Source of the DNA: Chimonanthus salicifolius
Lineage: Eukaryota > Streptophyta > Magnoliopsida > Laurales > Calycanthaceae
Direction: 5' to 3'
Length of the DNA stretch: 64,000 nt
Assembly: GCA_013350335.1 (NCBI GenBank)
Contig: CM023542.1
Coordinates: forward strand, 806,001 to 870,000
A model generated the notes under the pieces. It was not told the DNA's origin, did not search any database, and was given only the letters and a program-made list of their open reading frames with translations. Of the stretch, positions 35,264-47,200 are shown piece after piece. Position 1 is the stretch's first letter. Every line of letters starts with the position of its first letter. Position numbers and translations under genes: made by a program.

Positions 35264-38200
35264 TTAATGGTTGCAAGCAAAAACCTTCACCCAAATCTTC
35301 TTACAATCCGACTGAAATCTCAACCATTCTTCTTCTTTCTGCTTCAGACGTGTGAGTAATCGAGGCAATGCAATACTGGGACTCCTGCATAGCATGTCAA
35401 ACATTTCCAGGCCATGCTTGCCATACACCTGCTCGATACACCTTATATTTAGAACTGCAAGACATAATTAATTAAAGTTAGATTAAAGTCTATATAAACA
35501 TTAGGACTGCAACTCGGGTCGGGTTTTGGCCTGACCCGCATGACCCGACCCTAGAAATCATGCAGGTCGGGTTGAGAATTTCAGGTCAACGGGTCGGGTT
35601 GGGCTGAAAAGATAAAAACCCGCATGAAATTCGGGTCGGATCGGGTTGAGGAATTTATAAGTTAACCCGACACAATCCGACCCGACTTGGCTAAAATTAG
35701 TCTAAAATGGGTTCAAAATACAGGTCGGGTCAGAATTCGGGTTGATTCAGAATAGGATTCGGTCGGGTTGTGAGATTTAGGTTGAGAATTCGGGTCAGGT
35801 CGGGTCGGGTGGGTCGGGTTCTATATATATCAACTCAGGTCGAGTTCCCTATATATCAACTCGGGTCGGGTTGGGTTTTAAAGAACTCGACCCGTCCGAC
35901 CAGAGTTGCAGCCCTAATAAACATGTACAAACATCAAACAAGCAGAAAAGTGCATACTAGAAAGGTGGTCCTCAATATTCAAGAAACCATCAGGTTTCAT
36001 TGTGTTGTCATCCATCTTCAATAACATCTCTTCTAGACACTTAATGGTGCTCTTTGCTCTCTCTAAAAGCAGATCCATCTCAAACCTGATACATCATAAA
36101 TAAAAGTGAGAAGGCCTGATTGGCATCCGATAAGGGGAAACTGAACTTTTTATCTGTAATGTCTTTTGTTGGCAATAGATGATAAATATATAGTCATAAA
36201 TTGGCAAAATGTGATGTAATACCATACTCAAAATCATCAAAAACGGGTAAATAACCATCGATATGCAATGGCAATGTAACATACATTTCATCTTCACATG
36301 TAAATAGCACTTCTTCTTGTGGGTTTTTGCGCATGGTTTGAGAAGACTGGTCCTCATTTCTGAATCTCACAATGACCAACTCATCATTCAATTCAGCTGC
36401 ATCAAGTTCCTTTTCTTCAGTCCTGGCTGTTTCTTGTTCTTTACACCAGCTTATTGGAGATATTGGACTCTGTTGAGCAATAAACAAGAAGATTATTTTG
36501 AAAAAGATCACATATTCCAATCAAGTATCAACAGCATAATATGAAAAGCAAAATTACCTTATGAAGATGGCGGTAACTGGGATTGTAAGGACCACAATCC
36601 TGATAATTTGTGAGGACAAGTTCTGAAGTCGGCCTGACTTCACACTCCTTTCTTTCAGAACTGAAAGGAACATTATGATCTGCATAGCATTTACAACAGA
36701 AGGTATAATGCATGTCAGAGCATTCCCTCTCATTGCCCCTCTGGCTGGCTAAGGACCCTTCTTCCCACAAACATTCTGCTCATACCAAAATTCATGGTTA
36801 GATTCTGTACAATAGAAACAGAACATCCACAAAATGCCCTGAAAACTTTTAATGATTTGGTAAAATGTGCAACAATGGATCTAAAGAAAGAAAATTTCTT
36901 CAAGTGCAAGACAAAATGACCACTTTAACATTCCACATCATAAAAGAAAAATCAGATCTCAAAAGGAATCATAATCATCATCATCTACATTGGGTAAAAA
37001 AAAAACAGCTCCATTAATGACAGTCATGAACCTTCTGAAATCACCTCAACTTGAAAAGAGCCAAGTATTCAGGATTTATACCTCCAACCTGATCACTTGT
37101 GCTATGAGTTCGCATGATTAAAAAAACAAAAATTAAAAAAGGTAAAAATGGTAGACATGGTGATGAGAATAGTAGAATGCTATAACAGTATAGTAGATAC
37201 AAGATGGTTGTTGCTGAATTTCATGGTACCACAATTCACAAAATAAAATGGAAAAAAAAAAAAAACAAAGGTTTACACAAGGACAGTATTGAATTACACA
37301 GATCATTAGATTTTAAAGGAAATTGTCTCAAAATAGAAAGAAACTGAAGTAATATGTATTCCAAATATTTATCAATTCTCACCTTGATGTAATTGCTCTG
37401 ATACGGAGTCATTAATACTATGAGCAATTTTTTGTTTTTTCGTGAGATGCTGCGTAGAATTTATGCTCTTCTTGTTCTCATGCCCTAAGAATTCATCATC
37501 TGAAAGATGAACTGTCCTTTTGCAGCCTTTCTTCAGTATTTTCTTTTCCACATGTTCTCTATGCCCTTTGTCACCTTTCATCAGTGCTTTATCAAGATTA
37601 GGACTGCACTGATGGTCAGCAATGATGCATTGATTGGCATGATAACTGATAGTTGCTCCCCTCTTGACAAAACGAAAAACAACAGGACTAAAGTTAGTAA
37701 TAAGATACAATTAACAAACTACAAAAAATTCAAAAATTAAGGAAATCATTACCTTCTCTATTTGCTCCGACTGCGTCATACGGAGAGTATAACTCCTCTC
37801 ATCCTGACTCGAATTAGATGAAGCATGTTGCTGCAGAGGAGCTTTGACTGAGGAATGTAGGAAATGTTTGAAGTTCTCAAGTAAATTCTCGTGTTCCTGA
37901 AGAAGTGAAGCTCCCTGCAGACACAATTGAAACATTCCCAATAATATCCATCAACAATATACAGAGTTCAGAAAGTCTTCTGATAAATTCAAATAAATAT
38001 ATAAAGTTCTTGTTAACATGTATACCTCTTCGTAGACTTCACTAGAAGACATTTCTGACTTTTGGAACTTGTTTAGCATGCACAGGAATTGTATGTATAG
38101 TTGATCACCATTTGGGAGAGCCTGCAGGTACAAATTACTTGATGAATGAGACAACAAGGCATCCATCCAATGATGCTCCTAAACTTAATCATTAAAAAAA

Positions 38201-41170
38201 AAATTCAAAATTCAAAAAAAAAAAAACCGACAACTACACCAGTTTTCAAATTTCAGAATACACACACAGCAGTATCCATCCTTTTAAACTCATTTGCAAC
38301 AGATTTGTTGGAACATATGCACAGAATACAAAGTATAAGATAGAGAAAATTTTTACTGTTCACTTTAATTTCTAATTTGAGAAAAGCTTATTGCTACAGC
38401 CTAAAAGTTGTGGGTTCAAATCCTATGCATCTTTCAAACCAAAAATCATATTCATCACCATCCTTCATTTCCATCATTTACTGTCTCACCATCCTTCATT
38501 TCCATCAGTTGCTCTGTATCATCATCCTTCTTTTCCATCATCTTTCAACCCGAAAATCATATTCACTTTAATTTAAAATTGAAATAAGGTAGAATTAGCT
38601 TCACCTAAAGGTACTATTACAAAAATAATATACTAATAATAACCATAGTAATAACAACGGCGGCGACGACTGCAACAACAACAATAATAATAATTCCACT
38701 ATAAAGGTGTTACCAAGGTTGGGGTTAGATACACATGGGCTTGATACATTCGGGATGGCATCAAGCTTTGAAAGCCTGCTCAAATTTCTCACTAACTAGT
38801 GCTAAGTTGGATCTAGAAATATAAGAAATCAATACATATATAGTTATATATCTTACCAAGTTATTTAACAAGCTTTTACTCAAAAAAATAACTATGATGA
38901 CAAGACTTTTAGGAAGCATTGGATGGGCAGTTGGGTCAGGAATGCATGGAGATACATTAGTAATAAAACAGAGTAATATGACACCAAACCAATGTTTGAA
39001 ACTGATTCGTACCTGTATTCTCTTAATGAAATGAAATGCGTCCTCCATCATTGATGAAGGGTGGTTCTCAATTATCTTGTCTTCTTCAAGCAAGAATGTG
39101 TTGAATCCCACAATGAGGTCAAGGTTATTTCTAAATAACCATTTAACCTTGATTGCAACAAGATCAACATCTATCCTGCAAACAAGATTAAAAAGGAAAA
39201 TTTAAGAAATGAAACAAAGGAAGATCATAGAAACTGTAGAAACTTAATATTTTTTGACCTTTGGTCCTTGAAATCTTTCATGAGGAGCAGAAATTCTTCA
39301 AAATTCTTTCTATCATTTCGAAATGCTTCTTTCACTTTCTTGATATAAGCTTTTGAATCCTTGACTATGTTCATCAGATTACCTCCTTTGCATTGTTGAG
39401 AACTGAAGAGAATTAAAAGAAGATAAAAATCCAGATCTGGGTAAATGCAAATCAAATGACAAACTAAAGATAAATCAGAGCCTCATCTTCATTCCCAACT
39501 CCATCCCATTTTTCAAAAAAAAAAAAAGATAAATAAATAAAGGATCTCCATCAACAACTTCTTCCGCCATCTGCCCCCTACAGTAGACTTCCTTCGCCAA
39601 CAATGACAATCGATGAAGCACGGATACTACGAAGCCATTCGAGTATCCGTGTCGAGTACGTTTCTGACATGGATACTGCTCGGATACGTGTCGAATACGT
39701 ATCCAATTAAATAAAACATTTTTTAAATACGGATACGGTAACAGATGTAACGCTCCTCCCTCTAACCACCATCATCAGAGTGGTAATAAAGATATTTGAG
39801 TGGAGAGGGAGGCGAGCGCCACCACACAAGCCGAGTTCAAGTCCGAAGATCTGACCTTCGACCAGCCCAACCAGTGTGTGCATTATAATTTTGCACACAC
39901 TAACATAATCCTGCGGAAGATTTATAAACATTTCATAATATCGCATGAATAGTCAACATACATTCCATAGCAAACAAGAAAGTTCCTACCAATTATCACA
40001 TTGAGTCAATTACGAATCAAAGTACAAAAAGGGATGTAAAATTACAATCCTCAAAAAGAATATCATTATACAACTTCAATATCCTCACAACTCTCAAAAC
40101 ATAAAATATCTTTATCCTCCAAGCTTTCCACTTGGTTCTTCTCTCCGTCCATATCCGGCCATCCCTTGACTCGATCTCAATCACGTACTTTGAACCTGCA
40201 TACATATCTAGTGAGGGAATTTATGACCTTAGTCGACGCGCGCTGATGCAGAGCATACACCCTGCTCCGTGCCTTCTGTTTTTATGTGTTTCTATTTTTG
40301 CATTTATTAGTTTTATTTTATTAAATGTAGTTTAGTAATGGTTTTGTTGTTTTTTTTTTAACACTATAAAGTCTTTATAAAGCCTTGTAGCCTTGGAGAC
40401 AGACGATGGAATAAGATTTGAAATTTTCAAGCATACCTTTGCCGGTGAGAAACCATGGAACCCATCTCCTTCTTCAGGTACTCCTCTCTTTCTTCTTTCT
40501 CTCTTTTCCCTTTCTTCTCTTTGTCTTCCTCTTCCTGTTGTTACCTCTAGAACTGCTGCAACTCCTCCCCTGAGAACGCCTCTACCCAGAATTGTCTCTC
40601 ACCCACTTCCGCAGTTCAAGACCTCTTTAGCTTGGCACATCAAAGCATCCGAGAGGCATCCGCAACACATAAAAGCATCCGAGAGTCACCCGTAACCCAC
40701 ATATCGATTTGTTATTTATTTTAATTCCATTCATATCCCACACTGTGTTATCCGTGGCCCACGTATCCATTTGTTTCGTTGAGTATAAGCGTTTAAATTA
40801 GAACCATGTGCCATTTTATAAGATTATTTGTAGTAAATTTATATTATTTAATATATATATTAATTATTGATTTAATTTCAGTCTATATTAAATTTAAGGT
40901 GTATTATTTTTGTCTCCTTTTAATTCTAGAGAACTATAATTAGACATTTAAGGTTACCCTGCCATAGGAGGTGGGACACAGTACGGGATACTGCAGCATG
41001 AGAGAAAAGAGGAAAAAAAATATCTCTTCAGTATTATTTTTTTAACTTCAATAATCATTCACATATTATATACTGTAATATTGTAAATATTTTTTAAACA
41101 TTTATATATATATTTTCATAATACTAAATTGCTAATAGTCTAATCTTTATAATATATATATTTTGTAATG

Positions 41171-41228
<58 letters not shown>

Positions 41229-42334
41229 TTACTGTATTCATTATAAATATAAAAATATAATTTTCTAATAATTTTTATCTCGTAGTAGAATTTATGATAT
41301 TTTTTGTAAATGTCTGAATTTATTTTGTTGATATATATATATATAAAATTTTTTTAATTTGTCGTATCCAGCGAAACCTGTATCTTAGTTTTTCAAAATT
41401 TATCGTATCTCCGTATCGAATACTTGTTGTATCCGATATGTGTACTCGTATCGATGCTTCTTAGATGACAATCAATTGAAAAGAATTATGATTAAATATA
41501 GAGTCTACAAAAAAATAATATGACTTGATCCCAAGTCAATTTCCTTTTTCGAATACTTCAAATCGTACCCACTTCAAATTATTTTTTTAATTTTAAAATC
41601 CTATGATGTTTAAAACAATAAATTATTTGATTCTATGATTATGATTTTTTTGGAGTCTCATATCCATTATAAAAAACAGGCAAATGAAACACTCATATTC
41701 ATTCATGAAGATACTCATAATTCAATATAACTAATAAGCTGACAAAAATAGTGAGCTTGGGTGTCACAGCGATTTGAAGGAAAAACAACTCACATCGCAT
41801 GGAATCAAAGCCCGTGAGGAAAATTGATTTGGACAGTTCATAAAACAATTGGGAGAGACAACGGATATGCAATTGAGAATCAGATAGGAACAAGTGATAT
41901 CCAGTTACCACCTTTAAGAATGTGGGCACACTCACATGTCATTGCCTACGGCAGGTCAAAACCAGATAGAAACATGGACAGGGAGGATGAAAGAGAAAGA
42001 CATGGGAATTTCTAATTTAGAGAACTAGTGTGGAATGCCTTCGTAATCTAGGGTTTAACTGTAAGGACCGAGAACGAAATGGTTTAGGGTTTAAGGTTTG
42101 AATCCTTTGACACAAAACTTGATTCACCAAGCTTATCAATTCAATGTGAGTCAAACTAGCGCAGCAATACTAAACGAGTGTAGCCGTTCAGAGAACTAGG
42201 GATACCTTGAAGATGGTTCGTTAGACGGTCCGGTTCTGATAACATTTGTTGAACCTGAGATCAGTGCAGGAGCTAGAACTCATGCCCATATTGGAGACGA
42301 AGCGATCGTCAAGGCGCGCTACGGTCTCCGCCAT
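35264..42334 (-). CDS. SIN3-like corepressor, C-terminally truncated
   Basis: Nuclear scaffold protein of the SIN3/HDAC type. Exons join in frame: 42334-42255 (tentative), 39402-39259, 39175-39013, 38121-38026, 37914-37753, 37662-37383, 36775-36558, 36469-36228, 36085-35958 and 35454-35264, giving 567 residues. PAH1 (about 40-100) reads DSKAYIKKVKEAF, FLLLMKDFKDQRIDVD, LIVGFNTFLLEED. PAH2 (about 115-185) reads MEDAFHFIKRIQ, VYEEGASLLQEHENLLENF. The HDAC-interaction region (about 355 to the end) reads LTNYQDCGPYNPSYRHL, MRKNPQEEVLFTCEDE, FEMDLLLERAK, RCIEQVYGKHG and LPRLLTRLKQKEEEW. Plant SIN3 proteins are about 1300 residues with a PAH3 and a long C-terminal half. Both are absent here: the stop comes after WVKVFACNH. 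It could be a functional short paralogue or a degraded copy. Its frame is clean. The first exon is placed by phase and splice signals only. Confidence 0.85.
35502..35916. mobile_element. hAT-like MITE with ATAAACAT duplication
   Basis: The left end TAGGACTGCAACTCGGGTCGG and the inverse of the right end, TAGGGCTGCAACTCTGGTCG, are a clear TIR pair. Perfect 8-bp repeats ATAAACAT at 35494-35501 and 35917-35924 flank it. The interior is full of CGGGTCGGGTT repeats in both orientations. It lies in the last intron of the SIN3-like gene, about 34 bases from the donor of the penultimate exon. Confidence 0.88.
40244..40990. mobile_element. LTR-like segment related to the 13-kb solo LTR
   Basis: It begins TGATGCAGAGCATACACC, like TGATGCGGAGCACCAC at 13159. 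It has a similar pyrimidine-rich tract in the middle. Near its right side it shares AATTTCAG-C/T-C/T-ATATTAA, AGAGAAC and GACATTTAAGG-T/A-TACCCTG with the other copy (GGCATTTAGGATCACCCT). The right terminus and target duplication are not clear. Confidence 0.5.
41173..41226. repeat. AT dinucleotide microsatellite
   Basis: An uninterrupted TA/AT run of about 54 bases inside the Mutator-like element. Such runs can vary in length between individuals and between assemblies. Confidence 0.9.
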
Positions 42335-44282
42335 CTTTTTGACACGTCCCGGGCGAGGCAGAGACTACGAAGGGAAGGAAGAAAGACGGAAGGTTTCATC
42401 CCTGTTACGCAAGGAGATTGGACACCCTAAAGGCTCGTCTGTAAAAACTTGTAAACTCTTCAGATACGATTGCTAATTGCCTGCGTTCTACTTCTCGAAA
42501 ACGAAGATCTTCTTCTCTCTTTTATACGTGTAAAACCCTTCCCTGACTCCACCTGTCATCCAATCATGAACGTGACCGTCTTCTCGACTGGTCCCCGTCA
42601 TATCTGTCGTTATAATTTAATGGGTATTTTATGTTCCATACATTGTTGGGTAGCAGTAATCCCACAAGAGGTTTGTTTAATTAGATACGGGTTGTAGTGT
42701 ATTGCCAATTTTACTCTTCACATGAACACTAAAGTCGGCTTACTTATTGGTACCTGGAAAACAGAGTAAAACGAGCCGATTTACTCTGTTTTCCAATGCT
42801 GGTAAGTTAGTCGATTTACTGTTCATGCGAAAGGTCGGTGAACCAATTTTACTATTCATGCAATGGATAAAATTGACAATACACTTAAATCCGTGTCTCG
42901 TTACACAAACCTCCTGTGGGAGGATTGCTGGCCTACAGTTTATGTCAATTGTATAGAAGTGTCTAAGTTTTTAATTATAATTTTTTATTTTTAATATATG
43001 AAGATAGATTGCAATAACTTCTATTAATAGAAATATAAACATAATTTTTTTTTATGAAGGAATAATAGCCTTGTATATCTTTTTTAAAATAAAATCTATA
43101 TACCAAAATGCACACGATATATTAAAAGATAATATTGATAAATGGTAGATGCAGTTTTATTCTCATCTAATTATTCAAAATTTGTCAAATAGAATATAAG
43201 AATTAGTGTGTTATAGAAGTTAAAACTTTATACTCCAACTCGTAAAGATATTATGATTAGATTGAGATACAATTAGATACATTGACATAATAATAACTCT
43301 TATCACAATTGCATTTCAAATGTTTGAAATGAAATTATAAATATTGAAAATTAAGCTAAATTTTGCAATTAGCTTAAAATATAAGGACCTAACAAATGTA
43401 AAAATCAATTAAAAAAAATTAAGTAAAGGGGACTAAATAGGAATAAAAAGGACCATTCATGAAAGAAAATCCTTCCCTCTGTTTGGAGGAAAGAAAGGAT
43501 CCAAACAAACTCTATAATAAAAAAGAGGGCATATAGAGAAAGTTAGAAGTTCAAAATACCTAAACAACAAAGAGCTTTTCTAATTTAAAAAACTTACTCT
43601 CACTCTTCTTTTCAATTATAAACAATGGAATCATTCATTATAATATATAAAAAATAATTATTTTGCAAATATCCCACTTTTTTTTTTAATTACTCTAATT
43701 TAATTTGAGAAATACATCATTCATTGGTGTGGCATGTATTCTTTTAATGAGAAAAATAAATAGACCGGAAAAGAACCAATCTATCATCCTTTGGACTCTC
43801 ATTTCCTTTTAATGTTGTCACTAATTTTATGTATTAGTAATCGTACAATTTGAAACAACATCCTTTCATTTTTTTTTTCTCCTTCATATCAAGTATCCAA
43901 TCAAAATAAATTTTTTGTCGCCATCACCACCATCATTATGAAAGTCTTCCAACTTAGCCCGTAAGCTAGACATAGATAATATTAACATGGTGTATTACAA
44001 GGAGTTCAAGGGCGGTGGGATTTGGCCCTCGTTTATCCCAATTTGATAACGAAGAAAAGGGGGAAAAAATCCCAAGTTTCCTTTTCTCAACACATAAAAC
44101 TCCTTTTTTCACTGTAATTATTAAACAAGAAACCCCATGTTTAAAGAAAACCTCTGCATAAATGAAACTCCTGTAAAATTTATCTCTCATCCAAACACAA
44201 CGATATATGCTAGAATTACAAGTAGACTAGATAAATAACTCGGCCAAACCAACTTGTTTAAGTTTATCAATTGCATATAATC
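42335..44282. other. Intergenic region upstream of the SIN3-like gene
   Basis: This contains the putative SIN3-like promoter, a fold-back element at 42644-42939 and then about 1 kb of AT-rich DNA leading to the 3' UTR of the P450 gene. I see no further exon. Confidence 0.55.
42644..42939. mobile_element. Fold-back element with TIRs of about 75 bp
   Basis: The left arm runs GTTGGGTAGCAGTAATCCC, then AGAGGTTTG, then GTGTATTGCCAATTTTAC. The right arm is its inverse: the complement reads CAGCAATCCTCCCACAGG, then AGGTTTGTGTAA, then GTGTATTGTCAATTTTA. A loop of roughly 140 bases lies between them and contains GTCGGC/ACCGAC motifs. No transposase and no clear target duplication. Confidence 0.65.
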
Positions 44283-47200
44283 CTAGTAATGGTGAGGATA
44301 AAGGCGAAGAGGAAGCCCATCAACTGGAGCTGGCATTGGGTCAATTACTATTTTCTCATTAGGAGAAATTGCTTCCCATCTGAATCTTTTCACTGTGTTG
44401 TGGAGGAACACTAGTATCTGTAATTTGGCAAACTCCTTCCCCAGGCACATACGAGGCCCACCTCCAAATGGAACAAATGTATAGGGTGCAGGCCCATCCC
44501 CTTCAAATCTTGATGGATCGAATTTCTCTGGCTCTGGAAAATATTCTGGGTTCTTGTTTGTAGAGTTTGCACTCCAGTATAACTGCAAAAAGGAATGCAA
44601 GCAATGATAAGCAAATAACCCTTCACAAATTGCAAGCATAGAAAGATAGATCTAATTTTTTCTTGTGGTCATTAAGTTGGATTAGAATTCTTGGATAAAA
44701 AAAAAAAAAATCAATTCGCCTATATAGATTATCGGCGGACCAATATGTATTGGCCGCAACAGGCCGATATGCATCTATCCGTACCCATCTGTCATACGCA
44801 TGGACTCCGGCTGCCTTTTTTCTCAGTACATTGCGTATTGGTCGCAGCATATCAACTACATTTTTTACATGTGGATTAGATTCAGAATAAGACTATCAAG
44901 TATGCTTATAAACCCCATAATCCAAAAGTCCACTGACAATGTGAGACTTGCTAACAACATCATGGGCTTCTCCTCTAAAAGTCTTCCTTGATGTCTCTAA
45001 CTGATTTTTCTAATGCCGATTGGGCCAGCAACGCAGATGGTCATCGATCGACAAGTGGGTTTTGCATCTATCTTGGGCCCGTTCTCATTTCATGAGCTCA
45101 AAGAAGCAACACACAATTGGCTAGATCTAGCGTTGTATCTAAATTCAGGGGTCTTGCTAACCCCATTGCTGAAATTTCATTGATTTAAGTATTTGTTGTG
45201 TGATTTGGGAATATTTCTCAAAGAACCTCTCATCTTATTGTGTGATAACATTAGTGCTATTTATCGCACTGCCAATCCCATTTTTCATGCTCGTGTGAAA
45301 CACATAGAGATTGATTAGCACTTTGTTCACGAGCGAATAGCATAAGAAGATCTTGTTGTCAAATTCATCTCATCTATTGATCTAAGTGGTATATATCTTC
45401 ACAAAAGGCCTCGCAACTACAAGGTTCCAAGATTTAGAGTTCATATTGTAACATCCTAAGTCAGTGTTGTAATTATTGTGTAAAAAGCTAAATATTTTTC
45501 CATTTACTGCCTAAATCAGTGGCTGTAATCATAGTCAAAATTATATTCTTTTATTTATTTTTATAACATGAATATCTCCCTCTCAGATTGGAGGTGAGAC
45601 TAATCACATAGATATACGAAATCACCCACAAACCTTGTATATCAGATAAGCTCGAGAGGAGTCGAATCCAAAACCTCTAGTCTAATCTTAGAAACTTAGA
45701 CCAACTAAGTTACGAAATTGTATTCTTAAGTCTCTATAAATAATATACCAAAATCTATATATGGCTTGAGGATATCGCCTACAAATCATTCTCTTTTCTC
45801 TGTTTTTACGTACACCCAACAATCATCACCATGAAAGACAGTATTAGCACTGCAAATTTCAATAGATAAAGAGGAAGAACTTGTTCGATGATGCAACTTA
45901 CCTTCCAGCCCTTGGGAATGGAATAACCAGCATACGTGAAATCAGATATGGCTTCTCTGAAAGCTCCCTGGACAGGGGCACAGGTTCTCATCACTTCATT
46001 CACCACATTCCATGAGTACCTCATTCTTTGTATGTCACCCCATTCTAGCAATTCTCCAGGTTTTTTTGACATTGCAATCTCTTGCTGCTCTGATGTTAAA
46101 AATAAAAGAAGCAATTAACTAAAATAAACTAATAAACCTCGACCACAACATTTTCTAAAGTTGCATTTAATTTTTGAGAATTGCTGGGTAAAGAGTGGGA
46201 TATAGAATGAGCCACCAAGATTTCACCCTGCTGATAGAAACAATCCTGCTCTTCAATCTATGAAATTGAATCCCATAAATACAAAGGCCCAATTCATATA
46301 TTCACCCATTTATCCTTCATCCTTCACTCCTTTGTCCGATCAGTTATCCCTTTCAGTGAGGAGAACCTGCCAAATAATTCCTAAACTAACCCAAGGGGTT
46401 GGCCTGACGGTCAAGAAGCGGGGTCTAGAGTTCAATTCATGCTCAACCTCAACGATGTTCTCATATAAAACTGATGTAAGATTCAAATATAAAATTGTAA
46501 GACGGGTAATAATTTCCCATATCTTAATAGAAGACAGTTCAAATCATGAATCTTACCCTTCAAGACCTCGTTGTAGATGTGAGGCATCTCAGCGAGGCAC
46601 TTGAGAACCAAGGCTATGGTTGAGGTGGAGGTATCATGGCCAGCAAAAAGCAGGACATGTATGTTATCTACAATCTCCTTCTCCGTCATAAACTGTCCAT
46701 TCTCGTCGGGTGTAACCATGAGAAATGAGAGAAGATCTGGGTCATACGTCTTCTCCAATAAGGTCCCTCTCCTACACTGAATTATAGATCTCAGTTCCTT
46801 GCGAATGGCCTCTGTAGCTCTAAGCGACCGGTGGAAGCGTGTGCCCGGAAAATTGAATGGTAATCCAAACATTCCTTTCAACATAATTTTGAATTCGGCG
46901 ATCAGTTTTGACATCTGGGCTGGATCTTCAATGCCCGTAAAAATACTACACGCCAAAGAGAATGTGAACACCTTAACAAGATCAAAGGCCTTCACCTGCT
47001 CCTTCCCTTCCCATTCAGCTGACATGTGGGACTGCACAGCTGAATCCATGAATCCGACGTATCTTTGTAGAGCTTCGGGCTTGAAGTATGTCATAAGCAA
47101 TCGGCGGGTGAGCTTTGCTTTGTCACCTGTGGATGTGAGGAGGGAGAAGGAGAAGATCTTTTGGACTGAACTAGGCCACCAAGTGAGTACTAACTTGTTC

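Larger units (their letters stand above)
39612..41464. mobile_element. Mutator-like element, 1.85 kb, with 9-bp target duplication
   Basis: Perfect 9-mers ATGACAATC at 39603-39611 and 41465-41473 flank it. The left end GATGAAGCACGGATAC pairs with the inverse of the right end, TAAGAAGCATCGATAC, at 12 of 16 positions. GGATACG/GTATCC repeats continue inward from both ends. No transposase is readable. The centre contains a TGATGC-type LTR-like segment and an AT microsatellite. It lies between the tentative first and second exons of the SIN3-like gene. Confidence 0.8.

Noticed and set aside
38385..38430. B-box-like GTGGGTTCAAATCC in the SIN3-like gene intron
   Set aside because: It could be a SINE head, but the A box is unclear and the downstream CATCATCC repeats are low complexity.
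39745..40243. Possible gypsy LTR starting TGTAACGCTCCTCCC inside the Mutator-like element
   Set aside because: The start resembles LTR termini, but I found no matching end or target duplication.
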